This document shows, in pieces, positions 7,652-17,300 of a stretch of DNA of 64,000 nucleotides. The notes under the pieces are model-generated. The model saw nothing but the letters and a program-made list of their open reading frames with translations. It was not told the origin of the DNA and did not search any database. The translations under genes were made by a program, and so were the position numbers. The DNA is taken from contig JAODBD010000003.1 of assembly GCA_025463785.1 (NCBI GenBank), positions 62,001 to 126,000 on the forward strand, in the 5' to 3' direction. The DNA is from Glaciihabitans sp. (lineage in GTDB: Bacteria; Actinomycetota; Actinomycetes; Actinomycetales; Microbacteriaceae). How positions within the stretch are numbered: the first letter of the stretch is position 1; every line of letters starts with the position of its first letter.

Positions 7652-8875
7652 ACTCGCGAGGGCCTTGCGCTCGCGAGCGGCTCCCGACACGACGCCAGCC
7701 AGGCCGACCAGCACGAGCACAAGCAGAAGGCCGTTGAGGATGCCGAACTGGTTCCCGAGGAATCCGATGACGGGAGGCCCGACCAGGAATGCGCAGTATC
7801 CGATGGTCGCGACCGCGCTGACGCGAGCAGCAGCCCGGCGCGGATCGTCGGCGGCCGCCGACATCCCGATCGGAAATCCGAGCGAGGCACCCACGCCCCA
7901 GAGAACTATGCCGACGATGTCGATCCAGAAAACGGGCACGAAGATGAAGATGAGCAGGCCGACCGCTACGCAGATTGAGGTGGCGCGAAGAACCGGTACC
8001 CGACCAAACCGGTCGAGCAGTCGAACGCCGCCGAGCCTGCCGATCGTCATGGCCAGCACGAATACCCCGTAGACGATCGCGCCCACCGTCTTGGTCGTGT
8101 GATGGCCGTTGACCATGGCGTAGGAGGTCCAGTCATTGGACGAGCCCTCGGTGAACGCGAAGCCGAGAACAATGAGCCCGATCAGGATCGTCCGTGGATC
8201 GCGCCAGATACTCAACCGCTCGCGCCAGGTGCTCGGCGGGTGCTGCTCTTCCCCGACAGGAGCCACGTCCACCTCGGGCATGAGGTATCTGACCGCGACG
8301 AAGGTTGCGACGATCATGAGTGCCGCAAGGATGCCGATGTGAATGGACAGCGGAATGCGCAGGCCCTCAGCGAGCGCGCCCCATCCCGCGCCGACGACGG
8401 TGCCGATGCTGAAGAACGCGTGGTAGATCGGCATCGTGCTGCGCCCGATGGCCCGCTCGTTCGCGGCGCCGGAGACATTCATTGAGACGTCGCAGGTTCC
8501 GATGCTCGCACCGAAGAGGACGAGTGCGCCAAAGCTCAGCGCGAACGATCCGAAGACCGTCACTCCGATGGCGGCAAGCGTGAGCGTGATCGCAGCGATC
8601 GGCAGACCTACGCGGATCACCCTGCGCGAACCAAACGTCGCAACCAAATGGCCGGATGCCAGAAGCCCGATGATCGACCCGATCGCGGCACCCACAAGCA
8701 GCAGCCCGACCTGCGCAGTGCTCAGGTGCAGCGCGACGCTGATGGCCGGGATGCGCGCGGCAAAGCTGGCGAGCGAGACCCCGCAGATGGCAAAGATGGC
8801 GAAGAGCGCGTTGCGCCAGGCTTTGACGCCTGGCGCGAAGTCGCGGGCCCTGGTGCGTACTGCGTCACGGGTCAT
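7649..8875 (-). CDS. MFS transporter
   Basis: 408 residues with about twelve hydrophobic helices in two halves and a short central loop near residue 205-215. The pattern GASIGTCDVSMN in helix 4/5 and GVGASLGFPIGMSAA late in the protein are typical of the FucP/YbjJ-like branch. The substrate is unknown. It is transcribed divergently from a LacI-family regulator with a long palindrome between them, which suggests a carbohydrate or related small molecule and repression by that regulator. nucS follows 9 bp downstream but has its own promoter. Confidence 0.8.
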   Translation of the reverse strand: MTRDAVRTRARDFAPGVKAWRNALFAIFAICGVSLASFAARIPAISVALHLSTAQVGLLLVGAAIGSIIGLLASGHLVATFGSRRVIRVGLPIAAITLTLAAIGVTVFGSFALSFGALVLFGASIGTCDVSMNVSGAANERAIGRSTMPIYHAFFSIGTVVGAGWGALAEGLRIPLSIHIGILAALMIVATFVAVRYLMPEVDVAPVGEEQHPPSTWRERLSIWRDPRTILIGLIVLGFAFTEGSSNDWTSYAMVNGHHTTKTVGAIVYGVFVLAMTIGRLGGVRLLDRFGRVPVLRATSICVAVGLLIFIFVPVFWIDIVGIVLWGVGASLGFPIGMSAAADDPRRAAARVSAVATIGYCAFLVGPPVIGFLGNQFGILNGLLLVLVLVGLAGVVSGAARERKALAS

Positions 8876-8939
8876 GGCGGTGGGGCTCCCTGACGGAATG
8901 GGCTGGGCGGTGGCGCCCGGCGGCTGGCTTTCAACGAGG

Positions 8940-8967
8940 TCGAATCGATTCGATCGATTCGATTCGA
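8940..8967. promoter_or_regulatory. LacI-family operator
   Basis: A 28-nt inverted repeat with only one mismatched pair. It begins with the perfect 14-bp palindrome TCGAATCGATTCGA, whose central CG is typical of LacI-family sites. It ends 1 bp before the -10 (8969-8974) of the lacI-type gene, so it covers its -35 region and lies 65 bp upstream of the MFS start. Confidence 0.75.
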
Positions 8968-8968
8968 C

Positions 8969-8974
8969 TAAGCT
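8969..8974 (+). promoter_or_regulatory. -10 element of the LacI-family gene
   Basis: TAAGCT, 8 nt before ATG 8983; no SD is present. Confidence 0.35.
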
Positions 8975-8982
8975 ACAGCGTC

Positions 8983-10038
8983 ATGACGACGGAGGCAAGC
9001 CAGAGGCACGGAAGGCCCACGCTGGCCGCCGTCGCCGCGCGCGCAGGGGTTTCGCCCTCCACCGCCTCGCTCGCGTTCAGTGGCGCGGGTCCGGTCTCCG
9101 ACGCGACTCGCACGAGGGTGCTCGCGGCCGCCGAAGAACTCGACTACGCCGGTCCGGATCCACGCGCGCAGTCACTCCGCCGCGGCCGCAGTGGCATCAT
9201 CGGCGTCGTCATGGAAGACCGTTTGGCCGACGCATTCCGCGACCCGATGAACGTGGCAATGCTCGACGGCCTTGCCGATGAGACGGGCGCCGCGGGCGCC
9301 GCCCTGCTACTGCTGACCGAGACGGGGAGCGAACTCGCGAACATCGCATCCGCCCCAATGGATGCCGTGGTCCTCATTGGCTGCAGCCCCAGCCTCGAAG
9401 ATATCGTGGCCGTCCTTCGCCAGCGGGGCCTTCCCATTGTCGCGGTCGAGGCGAGGCCCATGGACGCGGTGCTGTCGATTGGCCTGCGAAACCGGGAGGG
9501 TTCAGCCCTCATCGCACGTCACCTGAAGGAGCTCGGGCACAAGCGGGTCGCCGTGGCGTCCCTGCCCACCGAGCGCTCTCGCAGTGCGCGCCCGCTGGAG
9601 GCGGACTGGGCTGACTCGGCGACATCGGAGGTTGCCATCCAGCGACTCCTGGGCGTTGAGGACGTGTTCGGCCCGGTCGCCGGATTCGTCGCGTCGACGA
9701 GCTCGATCGACGCCGGCCTCGAGGCGGGACTCGCGCTACTCGCCGACCCGGCAACGAGGCCGACGGGCGTCATCGCGCAGAGTGACCTGCTCGCGCTCGG
9801 AGTTATTCGCGCGGCTGAACAGCTGGGGCTGGAGGTGCCCGGGGATCTCAGCGTCGTCGGCTTCGACGGGGCTCGCATTGATTCGGCCTACGACCTGACG
9901 ACCATGGTGCAACCTGCGGTTGAGAAGGGTCGCGCTGCCGGCCGCGCCGTCGTCGAACTGCTCGCCGGCGGAACCCCGAAGCCCGTCGACTTTACGAGCG
10001 AGTTCCACCTGGGCGACACCTCGGGGCCGCCCGGATGA
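8983..10038 (+). CDS. LacI-family transcriptional regulator
   Basis: 351 residues. The N-terminal helix-turn-helix (TLAAVAARAGVSPSTASLAF, residues 13-32) and a hinge LRRGRSGIIGVV lead into a periplasmic-binding-protein-like effector domain ending with SVVGFDGARI and a TTMVQPA strand. The second HTH helix reads SPSTASLAFSG rather than the common SVATVSRVLN, so operator preference may differ. It probably represses the divergent MFS gene and itself through the palindrome at 8940-8967. The inducer is unknown. Confidence 0.9.
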   Translation: MTTEASQRHGRPTLAAVAARAGVSPSTASLAFSGAGPVSDATRTRVLAAAEELDYAGPDPRAQSLRRGRSGIIGVVMEDRLADAFRDPMNVAMLDGLADETGAAGAALLLLTETGSELANIASAPMDAVVLIGCSPSLEDIVAVLRQRGLPIVAVEARPMDAVLSIGLRNREGSALIARHLKELGHKRVAVASLPTERSRSARPLEADWADSATSEVAIQRLLGVEDVFGPVAGFVASTSSIDAGLEAGLALLADPATRPTGVIAQSDLLALGVIRAAEQLGLEVPGDLSVVGFDGARIDSAYDLTTMVQPAVEKGRAAGRAVVELLAGGTPKPVDFTSEFHLGDTSGPPG

Positions 10039-10045
10039 ATCAGCG

Positions 10046-11032
10046 TCAGGAGTGCGCCGCGATCAGGGCATCGAACGACGCATTTAGCGACTCGTCAATC
10101 TCGCGACGCGACTCAGCCGCGTCATACCAATCGATGATTTCGCGGGCGCCCTCGGCGAAGGTCGTCGTTGCGACGTAGTCGGGCACGAGGGCCTTGACCT
10201 TCGAGTTGTCAAAGATGACCGAGTGCGACTTGTCGCCGAGCAGGCCCGGTCCCCATTCCGGGAAGGCGACGGCCAGAGTCTCCGACGCGATGTGGACGAG
10301 CTGCGGGTCTGCTCCAGCCGCCGATCCGAGCATGCGGTAGATGGCATCCCAGGTGTAATAGAAGTCGGAGGTGATGCCGAAGGTGTCGCCGATCGCTGCC
10401 GGGTTGCCGAGGAGCCCGACGAAGGCCTTGGCGAAGTCGCGCGAATGAGTCAGAGTCCAGATCGAGGTGCCGTCGCCGTGCACGACAACGGGAAGGCCAC
10501 GGCGCATGCGATCGATCACAGTCCAGCCGCCCTCGAAAGGGATCAGCGACTCGTCGTAGGTGTGCGACGGGCGAACGATCGTCGCGGGGAAGTCCGCGTC
10601 GCGATAGGCGGCGATCAGGACATCCTCGCTTGCGATCTTGTCGCGGGAGTACTGCCACCACGGGTTCTTCAGCGGCGTTGACTCGGTGATCGGAAGTCGC
10701 GCGACCGGCTTCTGGTACGCGGATGCCGACGAGATATAGACGTACTGCCCGGTCCTGCCTGAAAACAGGTCGACATCGGCAGCGACCTGCGATGGCAGGA
10801 ACGAACGGAAATTCACTACAACGTCGAAGTCTTCCCTGCCGATGGCCTGCGAGATCGATTTCGCGTCGCCCGCGTCGCCCGTGATGTGTCGAACGCCCGC
10901 GATGGGCGGACGCGTGTCGCTCACACCGCGATTCAGCAGGGTGAGGTCGAAACCTCTCTCGACGGCGAGGCGGCTGACGGAGGAGGAGATGATTCCGTTT
11001 CCGCCGATAAAGAGAGCGCTAACTTTGGTCAC
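10046..11032 (-). CDS. NAD(P)-dependent extended-SDR protein (epimerase/dehydratase family)
   Basis: 328 residues. The Rossmann motif is FIGGNGIISSS at residues 8-18, a slightly altered GxxGxxG. A YSRDK segment provides Tyr and Lys of the active site, and SSASAY supplies the upstream serine. The family covers nucleotide-sugar epimerases, isoflavone-reductase-like enzymes and chloroplast RNA-binding homologues; the closest look is to uncharacterised actinobacterial NAD-dependent epimerases, and I cannot name a substrate. It converges on the lacI-type gene with a 7-bp gap and diverges from pepO. GTG 11032 has TAGGCT 7 nt upstream. Confidence 0.75.
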   Translation of the reverse strand: MTKVSALFIGGNGIISSSVSRLAVERGFDLTLLNRGVSDTRPPIAGVRHITGDAGDAKSISQAIGREDFDVVVNFRSFLPSQVAADVDLFSGRTGQYVYISSASAYQKPVARLPITESTPLKNPWWQYSRDKIASEDVLIAAYRDADFPATIVRPSHTYDESLIPFEGGWTVIDRMRRGLPVVVHGDGTSIWTLTHSRDFAKAFVGLLGNPAAIGDTFGITSDFYYTWDAIYRMLGSAAGADPQLVHIASETLAVAFPEWGPGLLGDKSHSVIFDNSKVKALVPDYVATTTFAEGAREIIDWYDAAESRREIDESLNASFDALIAAHS

Positions 11033-11039
11033 GCGCTCA

Positions 11040-11062
11040 AGCCTATGACGACGTTCTAGGCT
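11040..11062. promoter_or_regulatory. divergent -10 pair for the SDR gene and pepO
   Basis: TAGGCT on the minus strand (11045-11040) is 7 nt from GTG 11032, and TAGGCT on the plus strand (11057-11062) is 8 nt from ATG 11071. The two hexamers form an inverted repeat with 11 bp between them. Confidence 0.5.
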
Positions 11063-11070
11063 TGATGTTC

Positions 11071-13032
11071 ATGAGCGAAGATTCCGGCATCCACACGTCA
11101 GAACTCGACCCGAACGTTCGTCCACAAGACGACCTGTTCCGTCACGTCAACGGCAAGTGGCTGGAGCGCACCGAGATTCCGTCCGACAAGGCCCGCTACG
11201 GCTCGTTCATCATCCTCGCCGAAGAGGCCGAGAAGGCCGTGCGCGAAATCATTGAAGAGGCGCCGGGCGCGCCGGCCGGAAGTGAAGAGCGCAAGTTCGG
11301 TGATGTCTATACAAGCTTCATGGACGAGAAGCGCATCGAGGAGCTCGGCGCTGCGCCGCTCGTGCCGCTGCTTGCCGAAGTTGCGGCGATCGAGTCGATC
11401 GACGAGTTCCTGACCGCGGCGGGCAAGTTCGAGCGCCGAGGAACCAGCGGCTTTTTCCAGCTGTTCGTCGATAACGACCCGGGGGACCCGGAGCGCTACC
11501 TCGTGCTGTTCGAGCAGGCCGGCCTCGGACTGCCCGACGAGTCCTACTACCGCGAAGAGAAGTTCTCGGAGATTCGCGAGAAGTACCAGGCGTACCTTGC
11601 GAACATCCTCGGCCTGGCTGGCCTCGACCAGCCGACCGAGCGCGCGGCGCGCATCTTCGCGCTCGAGACCGACATCGCTGCCCAGCACTGGGATAACGTG
11701 CGCTCGCGTGACAGCGAGGCGACCTACAACCTGGAGAAGTGGTCTGACATCTCGACCACCGCGTCCGCTCGTGGACTCAACCTGGACCTGTGGCTTGCCG
11801 GCATCGGTGCTCCGGAGAACGCGTTCACCGAGGTCGTCGTGCGCCAGCCGAGCTTCTCCGAGTCGCTACCGTCGCTGATTGTGGCCGACCGTCTCGACGA
11901 CTGGAAAGACTGGCTGGCGTGGCAGGTCATCCGGTCCAATGCCGGCTACCTGAGCTCGGAGTTCGTCGACGCGAACTTCGACTTCTACGGCAAGACGCTG
12001 ACGGGCACGCCCGAACTTCGTGCTCGCTGGAAGCGTGGCGTCTCGCTCGTCGAGGGTTCGCTGGGCGAAGCCGTCGGGCGCAGCTATGTTGCACGGCACT
12101 TTCCGAAGAACGCCAAGGCCGAAATGGATGTCCTGGTCGCCAACCTCATCGAGGCCTACCGCGAGAGCATCACGAGCCTCGACTGGATGACCGAGACCAC
12201 ACGCGCGAAGGCGATCGAAAAGCTGGACAAGTTCACGCCGAAGATTGGGTACCCGGTCAAGTGGCGCGACTACTCGGCGCTGACGATCAGCCCGGATGAC
12301 CTTCTGGGTAACGTTGCCGCGGTCAACGAGTTCGAGTTCCAGCGCGAGCTGGGCAAGATCGGCAAGCCCATCGATCGCGACGAATGGTTCATGACGCCTC
12401 AGACCATCAACGCCTATTACAACCCGGGCTTCAATGAGATCGTGTTCCCGGCCGCCATCCTGCAGTTTCCATTCTTCGATCCGAATCGGGATGCCGCAGC
12501 GAACTATGGCGCGATCGGCGCGGTCATCGGCCACGAGATCGGCCACGGCTTCGACGACCAGGGCTCGAAGTTCGACGGCGACGGCAGGCTCACCGACTGG
12601 TGGACCGCGGATGATCGCGCAGCGTTCGAGGAACGCACGAAGTCGCTCATCGCTCAGTATGACGGCCTCGCGCCACGGCAGGTTCCCGACCATCACGTCA
12701 ACGGCGCGCTCACGATTGGCGAAAACATCGGCGACCTGGGTGGACTCAGCATCGCATGGAAGGCATACCTCATTTCGCTTGCGGGCGAAGAACCACCTGT
12801 GATTGATGGCATGACAGGTGCCGAGCGCTTCTTCCTGTCCTGGGCGCAGGCCTGGCAGCAGAAGGGGCGCAATGAGGAGGTCATCCGGCTGCTGTCCATC
12901 GATCCGCACTCGCCGAACGAGTTCCGGTGCAATCAGATAGTGCGAAACATCGATGGCTTCTACGACGCGTTTCGGGTAACAGAATCCGATGCACTCTGGC
13001 TCGCGCCCGCAGAACGTGTCACCATTTGGTAA
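11071..13032 (+). CDS. pepO: M13-family zinc metallopeptidase (PepO/neprilysin-like)
   Basis: About 653 residues, normal for bacterial M13 enzymes. The zinc site is clear: HEIGH at 488-492 and Glu551 in GENIGDLGG, with the substrate-binding NAYYNPGFNEIVFPAAIL region upstream. The N-terminus (DLFRHVNGKW) is the standard M13 start; there is no signal peptide, so it should be cytoplasmic and cleave oligopeptides. ATG 11071 is chosen because a TAGGCT ends 8 nt before it; TTG 11062 and ATG 11065 are in frame alternatives. The C-terminal EFRCNQIVRNIDGFYDAF segment is complete. Confidence 0.92.
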   Translation: MSEDSGIHTSELDPNVRPQDDLFRHVNGKWLERTEIPSDKARYGSFIILAEEAEKAVREIIEEAPGAPAGSEERKFGDVYTSFMDEKRIEELGAAPLVPLLAEVAAIESIDEFLTAAGKFERRGTSGFFQLFVDNDPGDPERYLVLFEQAGLGLPDESYYREEKFSEIREKYQAYLANILGLAGLDQPTERAARIFALETDIAAQHWDNVRSRDSEATYNLEKWSDISTTASARGLNLDLWLAGIGAPENAFTEVVVRQPSFSESLPSLIVADRLDDWKDWLAWQVIRSNAGYLSSEFVDANFDFYGKTLTGTPELRARWKRGVSLVEGSLGEAVGRSYVARHFPKNAKAEMDVLVANLIEAYRESITSLDWMTETTRAKAIEKLDKFTPKIGYPVKWRDYSALTISPDDLLGNVAAVNEFEFQRELGKIGKPIDRDEWFMTPQTINAYYNPGFNEIVFPAAILQFPFFDPNRDAAANYGAIGAVIGHEIGHGFDDQGSKFDGDGRLTDWWTADDRAAFEERTKSLIAQYDGLAPRQVPDHHVNGALTIGENIGDLGGLSIAWKAYLISLAGEEPPVIDGMTGAERFFLSWAQAWQQKGRNEEVIRLLSIDPHSPNEFRCNQIVRNIDGFYDAFRVTESDALWLAPAERVTIW

Positions 13033-13066
13033 CACTCCCCGCAGCTCCTACTACTGAAAGCTCGAT

Positions 13067-13975
13067 TTGGTAGAGACGGCCCGAACGCGTGAGCGCTGGG
13101 ATCGTATCCACGGTCCCAGGGATCCACGACACAAAGCCACCGAGAAGGACGAAAACTTCGTCGGGACCTTTACCGCGCTCGGACAGCTGGGGTATGAGGG
13201 CGCGCGGGTCTCTGCGAGCGTGGTTGACCTTCGGACCGGCCGAGTTCTGGTCTCCATCGACGACCGGGTTGTGCTGCCAACGGCGAGCATCGGCAAGATC
13301 CTGCTGCTCATCGAAGTTTCGGCCCGACTGACCGAGCGGGACATTTCGGGGTACGGAATTCTCGACAAGACGCCTCGGGATGCCGTGGGCTTTTCCGGCA
13401 TCTGGCAGCACCTGCAGGCTCCCGCACTTCCGGTCGCGGACCTCGCCACCATCGTCGGTGCGACTTCCGATAACCTCGCGACCAACGTTCTGCTGCGACA
13501 GGTCGGACTCACCGCGGTTCGCGCTCGCACCGAGTCGCTCGGGCTCGCCCGCACCGCGCTGCTCGACCTTGTGCGCGACACTCGAGGGCCGGATGACGCA
13601 CCGCAGCTCTCAGTTGGATCGACTGCGGAGCTCGCCTGGCTGTTCGGTGCACTCGCCCGGAGCGAGATCGTCGATCCGCTTACCAGCCAGCGGGTGATGG
13701 GTTGGCTATCGCTCAACTCTGACCTCTCGATGGTGGCCAGCGCGTTCGGCCTCGACCCGCTCTCGCATCGAGGGGTCGACCACTCGACGCTTCTCGTCAA
13801 TAAGACCGGCACCGACGTCGGGGTGCGCTCAGAGGCCGGCGCTTTGCGAGGCTCACGGTCATCCGTCGCTTATGCGGTCTCGGTGCAGTTCAACGACGAC
13901 GGGCTTCCGGCGAGGCTGCGGACTCTGGATGCGATGCGCACAGTCGGCCTCGATCTGCTCGAGTACGTTCACTAG
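13067..13975 (+). CDS. class A beta-lactamase-fold serine hydrolase
   Basis: 302 residues from TTG 13067 (GAAAG 6 nt upstream). The serine acyltransferase motifs are in order: Ser74-x-x-Lys77 (ASIGK), SDN at 134-136 and KTG at 246-248. An ExxLN omega-loop motif, which supplies the deacylating Glu166 of true class A beta-lactamases, is not visible. No signal peptide is present, so the product seems cytoplasmic. It is therefore more likely an esterase, amidase or sensor-like protein than a resistance enzyme. It follows pepO by 34 bp in the same direction and could be co-transcribed. Confidence 0.75.
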   Translation: MVETARTRERWDRIHGPRDPRHKATEKDENFVGTFTALGQLGYEGARVSASVVDLRTGRVLVSIDDRVVLPTASIGKILLLIEVSARLTERDISGYGILDKTPRDAVGFSGIWQHLQAPALPVADLATIVGATSDNLATNVLLRQVGLTAVRARTESLGLARTALLDLVRDTRGPDDAPQLSVGSTAELAWLFGALARSEIVDPLTSQRVMGWLSLNSDLSMVASAFGLDPLSHRGVDHSTLLVNKTGTDVGVRSEAGALRGSRSSVAYAVSVQFNDDGLPARLRTLDAMRTVGLDLLEYVH

Positions 13976-14010
13976 CCGGAGACCAGGTTATCCACAGGCT
14001 CAATTAGGAC

Positions 14011-14040
14011 TTGTCCACCGTTCGGGGGACATGCTAGGTT
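14011..14040 (+). promoter_or_regulatory. possible promoter of the LAFTG surface protein
   Basis: TTGTCC (14011-14016), 18-bp spacer, TAGGTT (14035-14040). If correct, the mRNA has a leader of about 280 nt, which would hold the hairpins at 14045-14096 and 14131-14160. The 350-bp gap before ATG 14326 holds no gene. Confidence 0.35.
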
Positions 14041-14044
14041 GAGC

Positions 14045-14096
14045 AGGCACCTGGGGTGCGCGAACCCGAACGCGCACCCGACCCGACAGTGTGCCT
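14045..14096 (+). other. nested leader hairpin 1
   Basis: Outer arms AGGCAC (14045) and GTGCCT (14091-14096) enclose a perfect 9-bp stem GGGTGCGCG / CGCGCACCC (14054-14062 and 14071-14079) with an 8-nt loop AACCCGAA. This could be a cis-acting RNA of the downstream surface-protein gene; I do not match it to a known riboswitch class. Confidence 0.55.
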
Positions 14097-14130
14097 ACAA
14101 GAAGGTGATTACCCGAATCCATCTTTCTCG

Positions 14131-14160
14131 CGCTGATCTCGACTCTTAAAGTCGTCAGCG
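14131..14160 (+). other. leader hairpin 2
   Basis: CGCTGA...TCAGCG (6 bp) outside CGACT...AGTCG (5 bp) with a 3-nt bulge and loop CTTAA. A smaller hairpin CAGTTC...GAACTG follows at about 14169-14185. All three lie upstream of the AAGGAG at 14307. Confidence 0.5.
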
Positions 14161-14325
14161 TTGAGCTGCTCAGTTCGTACTGAACTGCTTACCCGCACTT
14201 CTGGTCGTTTCCCCCAAATGGCCAGCGCCGCACCCACGGCGAATCACGCTGTCCAAGCGCGCACCCACGCGCCGGCGCGTACCCACCCGAAAGAAATCCT
14301 TCCCCCAAGGAGCACCCGAACAATC

Positions 14326-17300
14326 ATGAAGAAATTCGTAGCGGCAATTACAGCGGTCTTCTTCGCTGTGGCCCTGGTCCTCGTCGGAGCCGCGGCTCCG
14401 GCATCCGCCCACACCCCGGCTCTGACCGGCGCAGCAACCTGTGACACGACAACAGGCACCTGGACCGTCACGTGGACCTATGCGGTCACGCAGGTTCCCG
14501 ACGGCGTCGAAGCCGAAAGCAAGGTGACTACGCACGCGCCGAGCAGCTCGACGATTACGAGCAGCGACGGCATCAGCAAGGGCGGCCAGCTGTTCTTCTC
14601 CGTCTGGACCGAGCACAAGGTGAACAACCCAGGGGTGCTCGTACGTACGGGCAACTGGACCGTTACCTACAAGCAGAGCGGCATCTCGGCCAATACGAAC
14701 CATGCGACGTCGAGTGTTCAGACCGACTGGAAAGACGGGGTTTCACACGACACCGACGGAACCTTCACGTTCCACGGCACCTGTGCAAAGCCTGATAACA
14801 CCGACACCAAGGTGCCGATCTGTCACGCCACTGCCAGCAACTCGAACCCTTACGTCACCGAGACCGTCAGCTATGACAGCATCATTACCCCTTCGGGACA
14901 TGGCAGCTCGGGCATCAACGATGGTGACATCATCCCGCCGTTCGACTACATCAAGGATGGCACTGCCGGGCATTACGACGGGCAGAACTGGAGCACTGCC
15001 AACCAGGCCATCTACAACAACGGTTGCGTAGTCCCTTCGCCGCCGACTATCCCGAAAGATGCCTCGGCAACTCTCACGTTCAGCCCCGCGACCTGCGCCG
15101 CCGCGCAGACGGTGACTGAGGGTGCGACGCCGCACTCGAGCTGGAGTGGCGCTATCGCCTACTCCGGTGCTGGGAACCTCACCTACACGGCTGTGGCTCA
15201 TGCAGACAGCGGACACCAGTTCCCCGATGCGTCGAACGTCACCAACGGCAATGAGACGAAGACATTCACGGGCACGCTGGACGCCCAGCTCACCGAGGGA
15301 TGCACCACCCCCAGTTACGTGATCGTCGCGTGGACGATGCCGTCATGGATCGACAGCACCACGTCGACCTGGTCGCAGCAGTATTACCACTCGCTTCCCG
15401 AGGTCACGCCCGATCTCAGCGCGCTGGACAGCATCCTCGCGCTGACCTGCGACACTCAGTATCAGGTGGACATCTACCACGACTCGCTGACCACGACCAA
15501 CCTGATCGCGGGCGGTTTCCTGACCAGCCCGAATCACCCAGCGGAAGACCTCATTCCCGGAACCTGGGGCACGGCATACAAGCTGGTTCATACCCCAGCC
15601 TGCCCGCCGGTCATTCCGAAGGATGCAACGGCAACCGCGAGCTTCAACGACGGCACCTGTGGAACCCCCGGCACGCTGGGCGACCACTCGGCGACCAACG
15701 CAACCTTTGAGGGTGACGCTCCGCTGATCAGCGGAAGTGACTGGAGTTGGATCGTGGATGCCGCGTCTGGCCACGAGTTCGCAGACGGTTCAACCCAGGA
15801 GACGTTGCACGGCACTGTGCCGGCCGCAATTCCGTTCCAGTCGACCGACGAGAACGGTCCCTGCTACGTGTCACCTCCACCGTCGCCGCACGACGCTAAC
15901 GCGCTGGTTCACTTCTCGGACGGCACCTGTGGTGTTGCTGGGCAGCTCGACACGCACAGCACGATCAACGCATCGTTCGACACCGAGGTTCCGGTCATCC
16001 TTGATGGCACCTGGACCTGGGCGGCCACCGCTGACGCCGGGCACCTGTTCGTCGACAACGGGCTGAAGCACGAGACGTTTAGCGGCACTGTTCCGGCCGC
16101 TATTCCGTTCCAGAACACCGACGCTAACGGCCTCTGCTACCAGGAGCCGCCGGCAGATGCATCCGCATCGGTGACGTTCTCAGACGGTACGTGTGAGGGC
16201 CCGGGCGCAACACCCACGGCAATCATCGCGAACGCAACGTGGACGCAGCAGACGATCGATACCGTCGACTCGACCTACGACTGGATTGCAACCGCAGACG
16301 CTGGCCACGAGTTCTCGACCGGGCACCTCACGCTCGAGTTGCAGGGCAACCTGCCGGTGCAGATTCCGTCCCAGTCTGCCAACCCGAGTGGAACCTGCTA
16401 CGTCGCCCCACCGGCTGACGCCGCAGCGACCGTGACGGTTACTGCCGCAACCTGCGACGCTCCCGCCATGCTGTTGTACGGCGCGAAAACGAACGCGACG
16501 TTTGACGCAGCAGGCAGCACGGCAGACGGCGCAACGGGTGCAACGGTGACCAACTTCACAGTTGTTGCTGACGCAGACGCCGGGCACGCCTTCAGCCCAT
16601 TGGTTGTGGATGCCACGACGCACACGTTCAACGCCGACGCCGACAACCAGCCGGCGAACACGATCGAGACCTTCACGGGAAGCCTCGACCCGCAGCTGGC
16701 TCATCAGGAAACTGACCCGAGCCTGCCGTGCTTCGATGCCCCGCCCATTGCGATTGCTGACCCGACAGGTTCTTCCTGCCAGGCCCTGGTCGCAGACACG
16801 GATCTCACCAGCTGGGTGCACGTCGACTTGAACGCGCACGTGAGTTACCGCATTCACGCAGTTGGTACCGTGACCGACACCGCGCTGACGCAGTCCTATA
16901 CGACTGAGCCAGCCGGAAGCTACGTCATCACGGCCACCGCAGACGCCGGGTGGACGCTGGCGGCGACGTCAACGCAGCCTGCTGGTGCCGAGCAGGTCTG
17001 GACGGTGAACGTACAGGACCTCGGCGAGTGCCAACTGCCTCCGGGCGCGACCTGGCATGCCAATGCGACCGGTTCGCCGGCTGTGTGCACGTCGTCCAGC
17101 ACGCAGGCCGGCACCGTCACCCTGGAGCACCTCGCTTCGGAGCAGGGTGAGGTTGTATACACGGTCACGAACGACTCAACGTCGGCCGTGGTCTACTCGG
17201 GTCGCTTCAGCACTTCGGTGAAGGTTGCACCCGGGCACTACACGGTTCACGCCGCGCCGTTCGTCAGCACTGACGGCATTTCTACGGCAACCGTGTTCCA

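Noticed and set aside
13067-13975. Beta-lactam resistance gene.
   Set aside because: No signal peptide and no visible ExxLN motif, so periplasmic or extracellular beta-lactamase activity is unlikely.
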